Below are positions 24,372-35,200 of a DNA stretch of 64,000 bases, piece by piece; the stretch's first letter is position 1, and every line of letters starts with the position of its first letter. Under the pieces are notes generated by a model. It was not told where the DNA came from, searched no databases, and worked only from the letters and a program-made list of their open reading frames with translations. Origin of the DNA: Amoebophrya sp. A120 (lineage: Eukaryota; Sar; Dinophyceae; Syndiniales; Amoebophryaceae); NCBI GenBank assembly GCA_905178155.1, contig CAJINV010000003.1, positions 884,784-948,783 of the forward strand, read 5' to 3'. The translations under genes and the position numbers were made by a program.

Positions 24372-27300
24372 ATGCCAAACGAAATATCGAAAAAACAGAT
24401 ACGGCAAAAGACAGCGGACATCCACGGGCTGATGGCGTCGAAGATTGGGCGAAGTCCACTCGAGGAGCCTGATGCGGCCGCGCTGGAAGAAGCAGCGGCA
24501 AAAATGACAAGAGCCTTGTCCGGGAGCTCGCCGCCTGGCGTTGACGTGGCCAAGAACAACAGCGCTACAAAGGGAACCACCACTTCCACGGACGGCCAAG
24601 CGTCGCAAAAGCGCAGCGGTAGGAGGACCAGCAGGACGAACGACCCAACTCAGCGGGCTTTGAAGAAGGAACATCGCAAAATGAAGATGCAAGCACAGCA
24701 GCAGCAGCAGCTCCACCAACAGCAGCAGAGCGGGACGGCCAGCGGATTTGCGACGCCAGGGGCGGGACCAGCCACTGCGGGGCTGGATCTCTCGCTGCAA
24801 CACGCGAGTCCAGTGTACAGCGAAAACGCCTGGGCCAGTTGCATGGGATCATCAAGTAGCAGCTCCTCCTCCTCGAGCGAGTCCGAGTCCTCGGAGTCGG
24901 AAGAGGACGGTGGTATGAGCTGCAAAAGTATCGTACTAGTATGAATTGCATTACAAATTGGCTTAGCATTTACAAATTAAATTTGTAATGCGGATTCGCC
25001 GTAAGAAAAAGATTTGTCATGCGTAAAAGCAATTAGTACGAGCACGATACTTTTGCACAGGATTGTTGGAGGAGACATCCAATTTCGCAACTTTCGGGGA
25101 CTGCGCCCAGAAGTTCGCGAACAAGTCTTCCGCGAATTGAATGAAGGTACCAGCTTCACGTTTACGTTTTTCTCACGACTCGATACTAGATTTTGATTTC
25201 ATCAATCTTCGATGGCCGCTGTTAAGGACTCGCATCTTCGGGCTTGTTCTGTTTGTAGTATTCGGCTTCTACTCAAGCGCAAGAACTCGAAGGCGAACCA
25301 GTTGACCGAAATTTTTCAAAGCCAAGGTGCCGACTACTTCTTTGATGCGATTTTCAAAAATCTAAAACAGAGCAAATCCTGATAATTCGGGCACTCATCG
25401 AGGATTTGAGCCGCGGCGTGATCCAGCGGATACACCCTCAAATGACGCCAGACAAGGTGGCGTCCTTCTGCCGCTTTTTCGGTGGTGCCGAGTGCGGTTG
25501 CATGCGGTTCCTCAAGGTTACCGGCTGGGACCGGCGCAAGGCCATGGAACGGATTACTAAGGCAACGTTGTGGCGCCACCACGAATATGGATTGCAAACA
25601 TGTCTGGGTCTGGAAACATGGGACTTGTAATGCTAGTCCCACACTTCTGTAAAATCTGTATTGCATGATTAACAAAAAAGACGCCCTCTTTGGTCATACA
25701 AAAGCGCAGTTTCTCATGCGGAGTGAGCATGAGAGAGCGTTCTGCAAACTTGTCATGCACATGCTTGGCTGCATTGGGTAATACTTCAGCTATCCACAGT
25801 TCAGCATCACAAGTTTCCTGACCCAGACATATTTGCACAGGATAACGAAATGCCGAGACTCCGCCAAACGTGCCGGGATGTGCTGGATGAGTTCAACGCC
25901 GTTCCGAAAGAAGCCGTGTTTCCTTGTACAGTTTTTTGTTTTCATCTTTTGGTGTAGTCTGTGTCAGCGTGGTCAACACAGCTGTTACTCCACCTTCATA
26001 AGGAAATTTATTTTTATGTGCGGAAAAGATCTAGCTTTCATGCTGCTCAAGAACACTGGTGGCCCTTCTTCTGATGTATTCTGAGACCTAGTATTTGCAG
26101 TTGCACTGACTTGCTGCCCAAGAACGGCCGCATAATTGTTCTACTAGGTGTCGGCAGCTACTACACAGACCGCGCGTATCAGGCGTACGACGGGTCTCCC
26201 GTGGAGTTCTGGCGGCTGTCCAAGATCAACTTTACGAAGCTGTTTGCGAAGTACACGGAGGACGAGTGCGAGCTCGCGTACGTAAACTACGTCCTGCGGA
26301 AGGAGGAGACCTGCCGTCGGTGCCTATGCATTGCAAAAGTATCGTACTACGTGGTAATTGCATTACAAATTCGCTTAGCATTACAAATGAAATTTGTAAT
26401 GTGGTTTTACCTTAGAAAGGAGATTAGTCATGCATAACAGTAATTACTACGAGAACGATACTTTTCCAGAGCATAGTGCCGCGCGCAGGGCATTTTCGCG
26501 GTGATTGACTGCAAAAACGCGAGCGTGAGCAGCATGGTGTGGCAGGTCCCGAAGCTGAAGATCATGATCCGGTTATCCTGAGTAAAACCGTACCCACACC
26601 AGAGTTGTAATGCAGATTTGCAAAGACAGGAAGACCTGTAACGCACATCCCCATGAGAGCCATTTCCTATCGTGTCTCGGAATTTGTGATGCTGTGTACA
26701 GGATGAGCAGATGAATCTGTGATGCGGCTGCACTTGCTAACCTGCACTACACTGCAGAGTGCAGCTTGTCATGCGTGACTCACAAAACTCCTCGGTTTGT
26801 GTTGCAAAATCCCCATCCTGACTCTGGTGTGGGTACGTTTTTACTCAGGATACCGGTTCATGGGTAAATACGGTGAGCAGTTTTTTCCGGATTCCATCTC
26901 CCGCGCGCTCGTGTACAATGCGCTATCGCAACAAAAAATTGTTACAGTTACACATTGTGTTGCAGGCCAAGCAAGACAGACAAGCTCTGCCATGCCGGAT
27001 GTGCATAGGGGCCTCGTTTCATAGGTGTTTTCCCGTAGGATCTCTGCATTACAAGTTTCCTCACTCATGCAGAGAAATTTGTGTTGCTGAATTCGCTACA
27101 AATGTGTAACTGTAACACTTTTTTCGTGGGATATGCGCCGAAGGGCGCCGACTACTTCTGGAAGCTGTTCTCCTCCGTGTTAAGCGCCGCGACGATATGA
27201 CCGTGCACAACTTGCCCTGCTGCTCTCCCTCATTTGAAGGGCAGGAAAAGCAACACAAGCAACAGTAGAAATAGAAAAGGGGCTCTCGCATGACAAATCT

Positions 27301-27538
27301 GCGCGCGGCTTGTAGTACTGTTGGATGAGGAGGTTCCGAAATTTGTCATGCAAGTAGTACTTACGAGCAAGGTGCGAGTTTGGTATTTTGCATTACAAAT
27401 GAGCAGGGGGAGGGGGGTTGTGCACTCTCATAGACGAGGGAAAAAGTGCAGATTGTCTCGACCGATGGCCGGGAGGAAATCTCGAAACTCATGGACCTCC
27501 GGATCGTCTCCCAACTGGAGCAGCTGCTGCCGGAGTGA
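24372..27538 (+). CDS. Sec14-like CRAL-TRIO lipid-transfer protein A, ten exons
   Basis: Exons 24372-24908, 25065-25146, about 25258-25326, 25371-25580, 25845-25925, 26169-26319, 26476-26568, 26853-26918, 27134-27190 and 27433-27538 sum to 483 residues in frame. Residues 1-180 are disordered with an acidic Ser/Glu run. Near 240-285 is the CRAL-TRIO N-terminal helical module (ASFCRFFGGAECGCMRFLKV ... ITKATLWR). From about 330 comes the CRAL-TRIO fold: YDGSPVEFWRL, YTEDECELAYVNYVLRKEE, GIFAVIDCKNASVSSMVW, FFPDSISRALVYNAPKGADY, and a final KVQIVSTDGREEISKLM. Family role: binding and transfer or presentation of phosphoinositides and other hydrophobic ligands. Six of the nine interruptions are introners. 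Paralog B (28649) encodes the same blocks without introns and validates the joins. The exon 2/3 junction is unresolved. Confidence 0.85.
24914..25064 (+). mobile_element. Introner-like element 3 (family 1)
   Basis: 151 bp. The TIR core TGCAAAAGTATCGTACT pairs with AGTACGAGCACGATACTTTTGCA-type sequence at the right. Flanking 5-mers are ggtgg / gttgg. Internal GCATTACAAATT and TTTGTAATGC. Excision restores ED-V/G-GGDIQFRNF. Confidence 0.85.
25327..25370 (+). other. 44-nt GT-AG mini-intron
   Basis: Donor GTGCCGACT, acceptor AAAACAG, phase 1 on both sides. Removing it joins IFQSQ to EQILIIRALIEDL, in frame with the CRAL-TRIO N module. Retention gives an in-frame stop at TCC-TGA. Confidence 0.65.
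25586..25844 (+). mobile_element. Introner-like element 4 (family 2)
   Basis: 259 bp. Left end TATGGATTGCAAACATGTCT (followed by GGGTCTGG) mirrors the right end (reverse complement TATCCTGTGCAAATATGTCT). Exact 5-bp duplication acgaa at 25581-25585 and 25845-25849. Excision gives WRHHE-MPRLRQT in frame, collinear with paralog B. Confidence 0.92.
26325..26475 (+). mobile_element. Introner-like element 5 (family 1)
   Basis: 151 bp. TIR TATGCATTGCAAAAGTATCG at left, GATACTTTTCCAGAGCATA at right. Exact duplication gtgcc. Internal GCATTACAAATT / TTTGTAATG. Excision gives CRRC-RAQGIFAVIDCK, which aligns with CRRTRSKSIISLVDAK of paralog B. Confidence 0.92.
26574..26852 (+). mobile_element. Introner-like element 6 (singleton family)
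   Basis: 279 bp. Left TATCCTGAGTAAAACCGTAC and following CCACACCAGAG mirror the right end CTCTGGTGTGGGTACG...ACTCAGGATA. Exact duplication ccggt. Excision yields KIMIRFMGKYGEQFFP, aligned with paralog B's HWMAAYGKEYFP. Confidence 0.92.
26924..27133 (+). mobile_element. Introner-like element 7 (family 3)
   Basis: 210 bp. TIR with the core TTGTTACAGTTACACA at left and TGTAACTGTAACACTTTTTT at right. Exact duplication tgcgc. Excision gives LVYNAPKGADYF, matching ILYNAPPGAEWLF of paralog B. Confidence 0.92.
27196..27432 (+). mobile_element. Introner-like element 8 (singleton family)
   Basis: 237 bp. Ends TATGACCGTGCACAACTTGC and (right) GGTTGTGCACTCTCATA. Exact duplication gacga. An internal inverted pair GCATGACAAAT / ATTTGTCATGC. 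Excision gives LSAATREKVQIVSTDGREE. Confidence 0.9.
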
Positions 27539-28648
27539 AGAAAGCAAAGCGAGTCGCTTCGACCCTGTGCTCTGTCTTTACGACCCAGCGACGTGGACTA
27601 TGCCCAGCTTCTTCCGCTAGGCAAATGATGATGTTGAAAGAACAGCTCCTGCGCAAGAGTAGGTGAACGAACACCTCCCAGGGCCGACTCGTCTTCGTCA
27701 CCGCTGTGCTTTGACATTCCCGCTGGTTGTGCAGTGAGTGCTGACCGTAGAGGACATGTAGTTGTCCTTCACTTGCCTTCACCAGCAAGAATGTCAAAGT
27801 CACAGCCTCTGGTGGTATTGTTCCTACATAATCATCTTCATGCGACCTTTTCCTAGAACGACCTAACACGAGCAAAACCAGCGCTACTAACTTTCTTGTA
27901 AGTACATAAAAGATAAACGAGCAAGAACGCTAACGCATGGGAACAAATGGAGACTCAAGTAGGAGTTTGCAAGATCGGTTTTGATGTTCAGCCACTACCG
28001 GAAGGAAACATCGGTTCGTGGTCGTCCTCTTATTTCGCCAATAAAAAACAGAACTCGGTAAATTCATCACTCTCGTTCGGAAACAGAGGCTTTTGCTGAG
28101 TGTACACAAAGTTGACACGGACTCGTGACGACATGATCACGTGTCCAATATCAATCTCATCGGTATCTAAACGAAACAGGTCGGTCGCCTTCGTGAATGC
28201 TGCTCCTGACCAACCGTATCAGTTGTGGGTCCTGATCTATTTGTCCACAACGCGTCGTGGTACATAGTCCCTGTTTCTCTGCGTAGAAACGAGCCAATTC
28301 GACGTGCTCCCAGCTGTAAGTATCTTATCAACAAACCAGAACCTCCTCCCAAACCAGATCGACAAAACCCAATCCCCGACTACTTAGATAAAGATGTTGT
28401 CTTCTAAAAGTGGTAGATTTATTCGCTGTGACCTCTCGTAAGCAAGGAAGCACGACATGTTAGAGTTAGATGAAGACAAAATCAGAACTGCTAACTAACG
28501 CCAAATCATTTTGTGTTTACCCTCTCTAGTTCGTTTTCTGTGCTTCTCCGCTATTAACACGAGCAGTGACCTAAACGTAAGCGGCGCCTATTACATAATA
28601 TTTTCCCCCCTATTTCAACACGCGTAAAAATTATTCTGGCATCGAAAG
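27539..28648. other. Intergenic region, no gene seen
   Basis: 1.1 kb between CRAL-TRIO paralogs A and B; short frames only on both strands, no introner termini found. Confidence 0.6.
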
Positions 28649-30520
28649 ATGGCAACGACGAAGAAGAAATTCACAACCGCCGCTCTGCCTCAGGACGCCT
28701 TGTTGGTAGAGCAAGAGGTAGAGCGGTCAGTTGAGACACCGCCTCCGGCGCCGGAAATACCGCCAATCAAAATCGATTTTCATCGTGCTGGCCTCGGGAA
28801 GCTGTTCGGAGCTACTGGAGGTCCTGCTGCAGCTGCAGCTGCAAACAGCACATCAGCTAAGGACACAACCGCAACATCTAGCACTGCCGTGGACGAAGAT
28901 GTGCACCAGACAACTAAGGACAAACACAGCGAGGATGACGGGGATAGTACCGCACGACCTCCCCATTCGGCAACAAGTTCAGCTAGCACCTCAAGCGGCA
29001 AGGCGTCGAGCATCTCCGCTAATATCGAAACAGAGCGTGAGAATAGCGCAGCGGCGCCTGCTCCTGGTGTCAACACGGAAACAAAAAACCTGGATGTGGA
29101 TTATATTAACCAGAATGTTGACAGCAAAGACTCCTGGAGTAGCAAAAGCAGTCCGCACGAAGAGGTCGCGACGATCACGATCTCTGACGAAAGCATTAAA
29201 AATCTTTCCGCGTCGGTGGAGGAGAGGCAGCAGCAGGAGCACGAAAAAAAAGTTGCTGCACTTGAGTTCAACAACTTCTCTACCATGAACCCTTCGGTAC
29301 GAGCGAACATTCTGAACGACCTTGACGCGAAGAAAATTTCTAGTGTCAAGCGGCTGATGCGCCAGCTGCTGGAAGCTGCGGAAAGAACCGCGGCCAAAAA
29401 TGAGGAGCAGAAAAACGCAAAGAACAGCAAGCCGCGGCAAAAGGACCAAGCCGACAAGCACGACACCACTAGCCTGTCTACAGCGGAGGTCACATCCTTT
29501 GCCAAATTCTTTGGCGGCCTCGATGCGGGTTGCCTGCGGTTTCTGCGGGTGGCCCACTTTGATATAGAAAAGTCGCGCGAGAGGATCGTGGCAGCGACGA
29601 GGTGGCGAACGCACACGATCGAAAAAGACTTCGCGGGCGTAAGGAACATCCTGCGCAACAACCCGCGCTTCCAGAAACTGTTCTTCCCTTGTGTCGGGTC
29701 CGCGATCGTCTCCGCGAAAAACCCCCTGCCACCCGTGGATCTCGAGAACAACGAAATCCTTTGCGGGTACGACGGCAGTCCGGTGGAGCTGTGGCGGTTG
29801 TGCAACGTGGATTTCGACACGATATTCTCGGAATACACCGACAAGGAGGTGGAGTTGGCCTACATCACCTACTGCTTGACCAAGGAGGAAACCTGCCGCA
29901 GGACGCGGTCCAAGAGCATCATTTCCCTCGTCGATGCGAAAGACGGACCCAGTCTGGCGTCCATGCTGTTCAAGCACATGGCGACCATCCACCGGTACAC
30001 GCACTGGATGGCGGCGTACGGAAAAGAGTACTTTCCCGACAGCGTGACCAAGGTGATTCTCTACAACGCGCCGCCGGGGGCGGAATGGCTCTTCAACATG
30101 TTCAAGGGTCTCACGGTCTCCGACGTCGCAAGGGAGCAGGTAGTCATCCTGTCGGCTGGCATTCCCGAATCTTCGAACCACTACTGGCCAGCCCCACGTC
30201 GGGACCGAACGACGAGGACCAGCACCGGCTCCACAACAAGTACGACTTCGGCGAGCGATGGCACAAAAAATTCTTCAGTAAAATCTGGTGCGGATTTTAC
30301 TGACTCGAGAAAAACCTCGACCACGGCGCAGCCTCCAGCATCTCGCGAGTCCTCGTCAAGAACCACGCGTATTTCGATTTCCGTGGCCACTTCAAATAAA
30401 AATATCGACACCCGCGCACTCGAAGAAATTCAAAAAGTTTTGGACTACGACCAAGTCGTGCCAGAACTCTATCGAAGACTACCTGTCGTGAAAGACAAAG
30501 ACAAGAAAGTCAAAGCATGA
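28649..30520 (+). CDS. Sec14-like CRAL-TRIO lipid-transfer protein B, intronless
   Basis: A continuous 623-residue frame from ATG 28649. Residues 1-200 are low complexity (Ala/Thr/Ser with acidic patches). A conserved pre-domain helix (EFNNFSTMNPSVRANILNDL) at about 208-227 also occurs in paralog A. The CRAL-TRIO N module is at about 281-325 (EVTSFAKFFGGLDAGCLRFL ... IVAATRWR). The lipid-binding CRAL-TRIO fold is at about 373-505: YDGSPVELWRL, YTDKEVELAYITYCLTKEET, IISLVDAKDGPS, HWMAAYGKEYFPDSVTKV, ILYNAPPGAEWLFNMFKGL, and VVILSAG. A Ser/Thr tail of about 115 residues ends Lys-rich. The family binds phosphoinositides or other lipids in a hydrophobic pocket and works at membrane-cytosol interfaces; the ligand here is unknown. 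As the only intronless copy of three it serves as the internal reference for splice models of A and C. Confidence 0.92.
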   Translation: MATTKKKFTTAALPQDALLVEQEVERSVETPPPAPEIPPIKIDFHRAGLGKLFGATGGPAAAAAANSTSAKDTTATSSTAVDEDVHQTTKDKHSEDDGDSTARPPHSATSSASTSSGKASSISANIETERENSAAAPAPGVNTETKNLDVDYINQNVDSKDSWSSKSSPHEEVATITISDESIKNLSASVEERQQQEHEKKVAALEFNNFSTMNPSVRANILNDLDAKKISSVKRLMRQLLEAAERTAAKNEEQKNAKNSKPRQKDQADKHDTTSLSTAEVTSFAKFFGGLDAGCLRFLRVAHFDIEKSRERIVAATRWRTHTIEKDFAGVRNILRNNPRFQKLFFPCVGSAIVSAKNPLPPVDLENNEILCGYDGSPVELWRLCNVDFDTIFSEYTDKEVELAYITYCLTKEETCRRTRSKSIISLVDAKDGPSLASMLFKHMATIHRYTHWMAAYGKEYFPDSVTKVILYNAPPGAEWLFNMFKGLTVSDVAREQVVILSAGIPESSNHYWPAPRRDRTTRTSTGSTTSTTSASDGTKNSSVKSGADFTDSRKTSTTAQPPASRESSSRTTRISISVATSNKNIDTRALEEIQKVLDYDQVVPELYRRLPVVKDKDKKVKA

Positions 30521-32268
30521 AGACGCTTTTTGTAGCGAGGTGTCGTAACGTCGTGTACTACTAGTACTTAATAGTTCATCTCCCGTGTTGATGAAGCTCA
30601 GTAGAAGACTGACGCGCAGCTTACGCTTGCACATACATTTTCTGGCACAATCGTCCCTTTCCTGAGTTACTAAACGTAAATCGAGATGACCATAGAAGAA
30701 GAGGAACGGAAATCACATATGGCCTGCTCTGTGGATCTCGTAAAGAGCCTCGCCAGCACGTTATTTGATTTCAGTTTTTTCAGCAAGAGCAGCGCTGTCT
30801 GCCGTGTCCCTTGTCCCTTACCCGTAGTACCACGTCACTATCACATTTAACGTATCGCAACGCAACCAACAAATCTACGGGGCATCGGGGTCTATCGCTG
30901 TGTGGAAGAATTTACATGATCTTGTACGTTCTTCATGAGTATAAATGGTCCACATAATGCGATTTGTGCGTCGATGTTCTTTTTCTCGCACAGGAGAACG
31001 CACCTCGTAGCTGTCCAACTTTTACTTACGGTTTTATTGTTCCCACTTATGTGTATGTTTGAATGCCAGTCCGACTCCGAGTGCGACTACAGCACTCCTG
31101 CTACAGCGCAACATCAGATTGACCAAAAGTAGTTGTTTCGTGGGATGCTGTTCGTGCCAAGATTGTCTCAATGGGTCTCGCTAGGAAACAATTTTTTTAC
31201 ATCGGTTCGTCCAAAGTGATGATAAAGTCAACATGTTGACAGTTCGTGTCGGTCAATGACTTACGTTCGAGTCGTAACCACAAGCAAAGCGTACACAAAA
31301 CGAAGAACAACGACCCGTGGCTCGGTGTCAGTTTCTGTCTTCTACAACAAGATTTATTTTTTCTAATGCTGATGCAGCAGATTCGGTACCTCACACTTGC
31401 TCAACTTCGTGCATCGGGCTCGGGAAATTACAATTATCGACACACAAATTCTAAAGCTAATGTCATCCTCGTGACCACAACACGTCAGAGCAGCACGACA
31501 AGTTTTTATACGTGTACGTCTTGTGCAGCCCGCACCACGCGGACCCACAGCTATCCTCCATTTTTTTGAGAAAATATTGATATTCCCGTTTCGACAGGCG
31601 CTGTGGTATTCCCCCGCTCGATATCATTACCCCCCTTTTTGCAAAGTGAATCTCTATCTCACGTGAGCTTGCTACGCTAATGCTTCTAGTACCTTTCGAA
31701 ACGCTACTTCTTCGTAAAGATAGAGGATCCGAACGAGACACAGTTGCGAGCGCGCTAGTTCGATAGCCGTACGGTTTTTTTTGTTTCTGGGCCACTGTAC
31801 GAGACCGTTGTTGGTATTTGCTTTCGACGCAGGAGTCACATCACTTGGTGGACACATATTTTTTCAAAAAGAGCTGCACGACGCCACCGTACTATTAAAA
31901 GTACCTGTACTAGCTTCTCTTTAGTTTTCCTTTTAGTAAAAGGATAAAATTTGTTTTTGTTTGGTTCTACAAGCGGAACGATTACAAGTGGACTCAAGAC
32001 CTCCCGCCCCCGGCGTACCATTGTTGCCGCGGTGAGAAAGGAGAGCTCTTAGCCCTTGTTGCAGCAGAGCCAGCAAAGCCGGTGGGATCATACCACCTCG
32101 ACGAGAACTGAACGATCCCCTGCTCATCTCTTTCAGTGTCAATGCTAGCGCGAGGGCGAGGGGGGACCACAGGGCCATGATCAAGTTCGAGTCAAAGGAT
32201 TGATACACAGGCGGAGGCGAAGATGATGAAGCGGCAGTCGTGCTGATTTTCGTTATCGTACGGTTACT
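30521..32268. other. Intergenic region, no gene seen
   Basis: 1.75 kb. Several short frames on both strands (longest about 190 codons on the minus strand at 31933-32502) without family resemblance. No repeats recognised. Confidence 0.55.
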
Positions 32269-35200
32269 ATGCGAGAAGGCGAGCATCACCAATCTTCGCC
32301 GAGCACCGACGGGGGTGTGAAGATGATTCAACACGACGACAGCATGTTCGTGCGAGAGCTGACGGAGAAGAATCTGAACGGGTGTGTTAGTGCGAACGTC
32401 GGCACTGATGAAGCTGCACTGGACCAGGACCACAGCAAATTTGAGGACTGCAGCATTTCGCCGGACGATGTGACCCTGTTCAACAAAACCGCCGGACAGC
32501 ATGGTTACACAAAGATATCATCAGCTGAAGTTCTCCCGCCGAGTTTGCGAGACACAACCGCCAGTGAAGAGAACCCGGATACTAGTGATGCCAGGGAGAA
32601 TACGACCAATACGACTACCGCTTCCACCTCGACCTTCAACCGCACGAGCGAATGGTACAAAAATAATCTGTACCGTGGGCGCGAACCGGACCAGTTGCCA
32701 GTCGCCTGGGAGCCCGGGCTATCACAGGAAAAAAGTGTTACAGTTACACATTTGCTGGAGTTTCTGCATCACAAAGTTGCTCGACATGGCTAAGAAAACC
32801 TGTGATGCGCAGACTATAAGGGAAAACACCAATGAAATGAGGATGGCAAGCATTTCCTGCATGACAGAAGTTGCCTGTCTTGCTTGTTTCGCAACACAAT
32901 GTGTAACTGTAACACTTTTTTCTTCGCATACGGACTCACGGCCGCGGACTTTCACCCGGCCGAGACGGAAGAGGAATTTTGTCTATGCATTGCAAATATG
33001 TCTGGGTCTGGAAACTTGTAATGCTAAAAGCGCATGAGAGCTCTACTGCAATACGGAGCCACGCATGACAAATTTTTGGGCTCCCTTGTGTTGCGTGTTC
33101 CGCATGGCAAACTGCGTTTTTGCATGACAGTTAAGAAGACCGCTTCATGCCCATGCATGACAGATTCTTGAGTCATGTCAGACATGCATGACAATGTAGC
33201 AATCTTCCAGACCCAGACACTTTTGCATTCCATATTGTCGTCGCTACACCTACTGGCGCTTCCCCTTCATCACCGCGGACGGGCGCCGGAAGACGCTGCA
33301 GACCTTCGGCGCGGACGTGACTGAGGAAAGCTTGTTGACTGTCGGAACATTAGGTGGAGCAAGAAATAACAATAGTAGTTCTACAAACGCAGCAGGAGCA
33401 GGACCTCCAACAAAGGCAGGATACAGTAGCAAAGCAAACAACATCTCGGTTTCCAAGCACGAGCTGCTGATGAAGCAGATGCTGTGTTTTCTGCTGAAGT
33501 TTGTGTGCAACCGCGAGGCGATCAACGCGCTTCCGATCGTAAAAAAGAAAGCTCCCTGGTGCGAAGCGGTCACCCCGCTGGCGACAGCGGCGAGCATCCA
33601 GTTTCTTGGCGGCTATGAGAACGTCGCACTGCGGTACTTGAAGCTGAATTCCTGGCGGCTCACGAAGGCAAAGCTTTCTTTGATAGAAGCCATCCGCTGG
33701 CGGTGCGTGGACCTGCCAAGGATCTTGCTGCACACCAAACCCTCCAGCGAGAAAAACACCACCATATTCGCGCCAGCGCTGGCCCCCTCGGCGCTCCGAG
33801 GACGCAGTGCGTCTCGGGGCTCGAAAAGCGGTCCGAATAGTCGCGGGAGCACAAAATCCAAGAGCCGGGCGCGGAGCGGTAGTAGCCCCCGATCGGGGAA
33901 GGAACGGGAGATGAACAGGGTGGAACATCAAAGCCGGGAGAATAGTGCCGCAGCAGGAGGCGCTGCAAAAACCAATTTGCTAGAGCAGATGACAGGAGGT
34001 TTGTCCACAACTGTGACTACCCCTGTGGCCACCACCCCGCAACCTCCAGAGAAGGCGTTCGTCGGCGAGCATTTGTTTTCCCGTCGCCTGTTTCCGATCA
34101 TGGGGATACCGTTCGTGGAAGTAACGCCCCTTGCAGACATTCACGACCTGGTGCAAAACCCCGACAGGCTAAATCCGAAGTCCTCCTATAGAACTGCAGG
34201 TATCAGTAAGCGCAAGTAGGACCGCTATAATAAAGAAGTACCGTTTATTCTCATGATGTTATGGTTACACTTGTATCTGTATCATCTACATCTATTAGTA
34301 CAGCGCAAAAATAACGAAGTTAGAAGTAGAAGTTGCGAGTAGAATACTAATGTCAAAAAGTTGCATCCACTACAGGAGCCGCTACGATAGCAGTTTCCGC
34401 TATCACTCCGGGCGAGACTCCGGGCGGCGCGGCGACATCACAGCTAGAGTTGGATTTGCTAATGCGCTTCGAAAGCAAGACAAAACCCGGCAGTGGCACC
34501 CCGGGAAGATATAATAATGGCACAACAGCAGGAGGACCACATGGTCGTACAGCAGGTGCACCAGAGGGGGAAACGAGTCCGGATTCGTCGCCCACCGTGC
34601 AGCCGCGACCGAGAAGGAGTATGTTGGCACGGTGCTGGGGCTCCCTCTCTCCGAGAAAAAGGAAACTTCGAAGCAGCATGAGTTTAGGTAGTACACCGAC
34701 TCCCGCAATGTCACGAGGCGGGAACAGCAGTAGTACAACTTCTTTTTACAGCAGTGCCGTGCCGCACCCGAGTTCTTTCGCAGCAAAAGCAAACGGCACA
34801 AACGAGGAAACCACTACGAGTACCGCGTCGTCTTCGGCGAAGGGTAATGGGAATGGGACATCATCAGCTCAGCACCTCCCAAATGGAGCTGCTGCAATAT
34901 TGGAGGAAGTGGACGCAAGGTCGGAAACTTTTTCCTTTGTATCGCTGACCGACCCGCAACCCTCCCCGCTCGGCCCGCTGCGGGGCGAAGGTAGCTCGGG
35001 CGTCTCGAGGTTCAACGCCAGCGCCACAATTATAACAGAGACCGAAGAAGAGCAGGACGTCGGAGCTGTTGTTGTGCAGCCTGCAGGTGGTGCTTCCACG
35101 AACAACGACACAAGTTCTTCCACGACCGCGAACAATACAAACGCTCGCCCCGTCGGTAGTTCCCGTGCGCAGTCGAAAAGTCTCTTGAACATGCTGTCGA

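Noticed and set aside
31933-32502. 189-codon minus-strand frame overlapping the start of CRAL-TRIO C
   Set aside because: Overlaps the confirmed exon on the opposite strand and has no recognisable domain.
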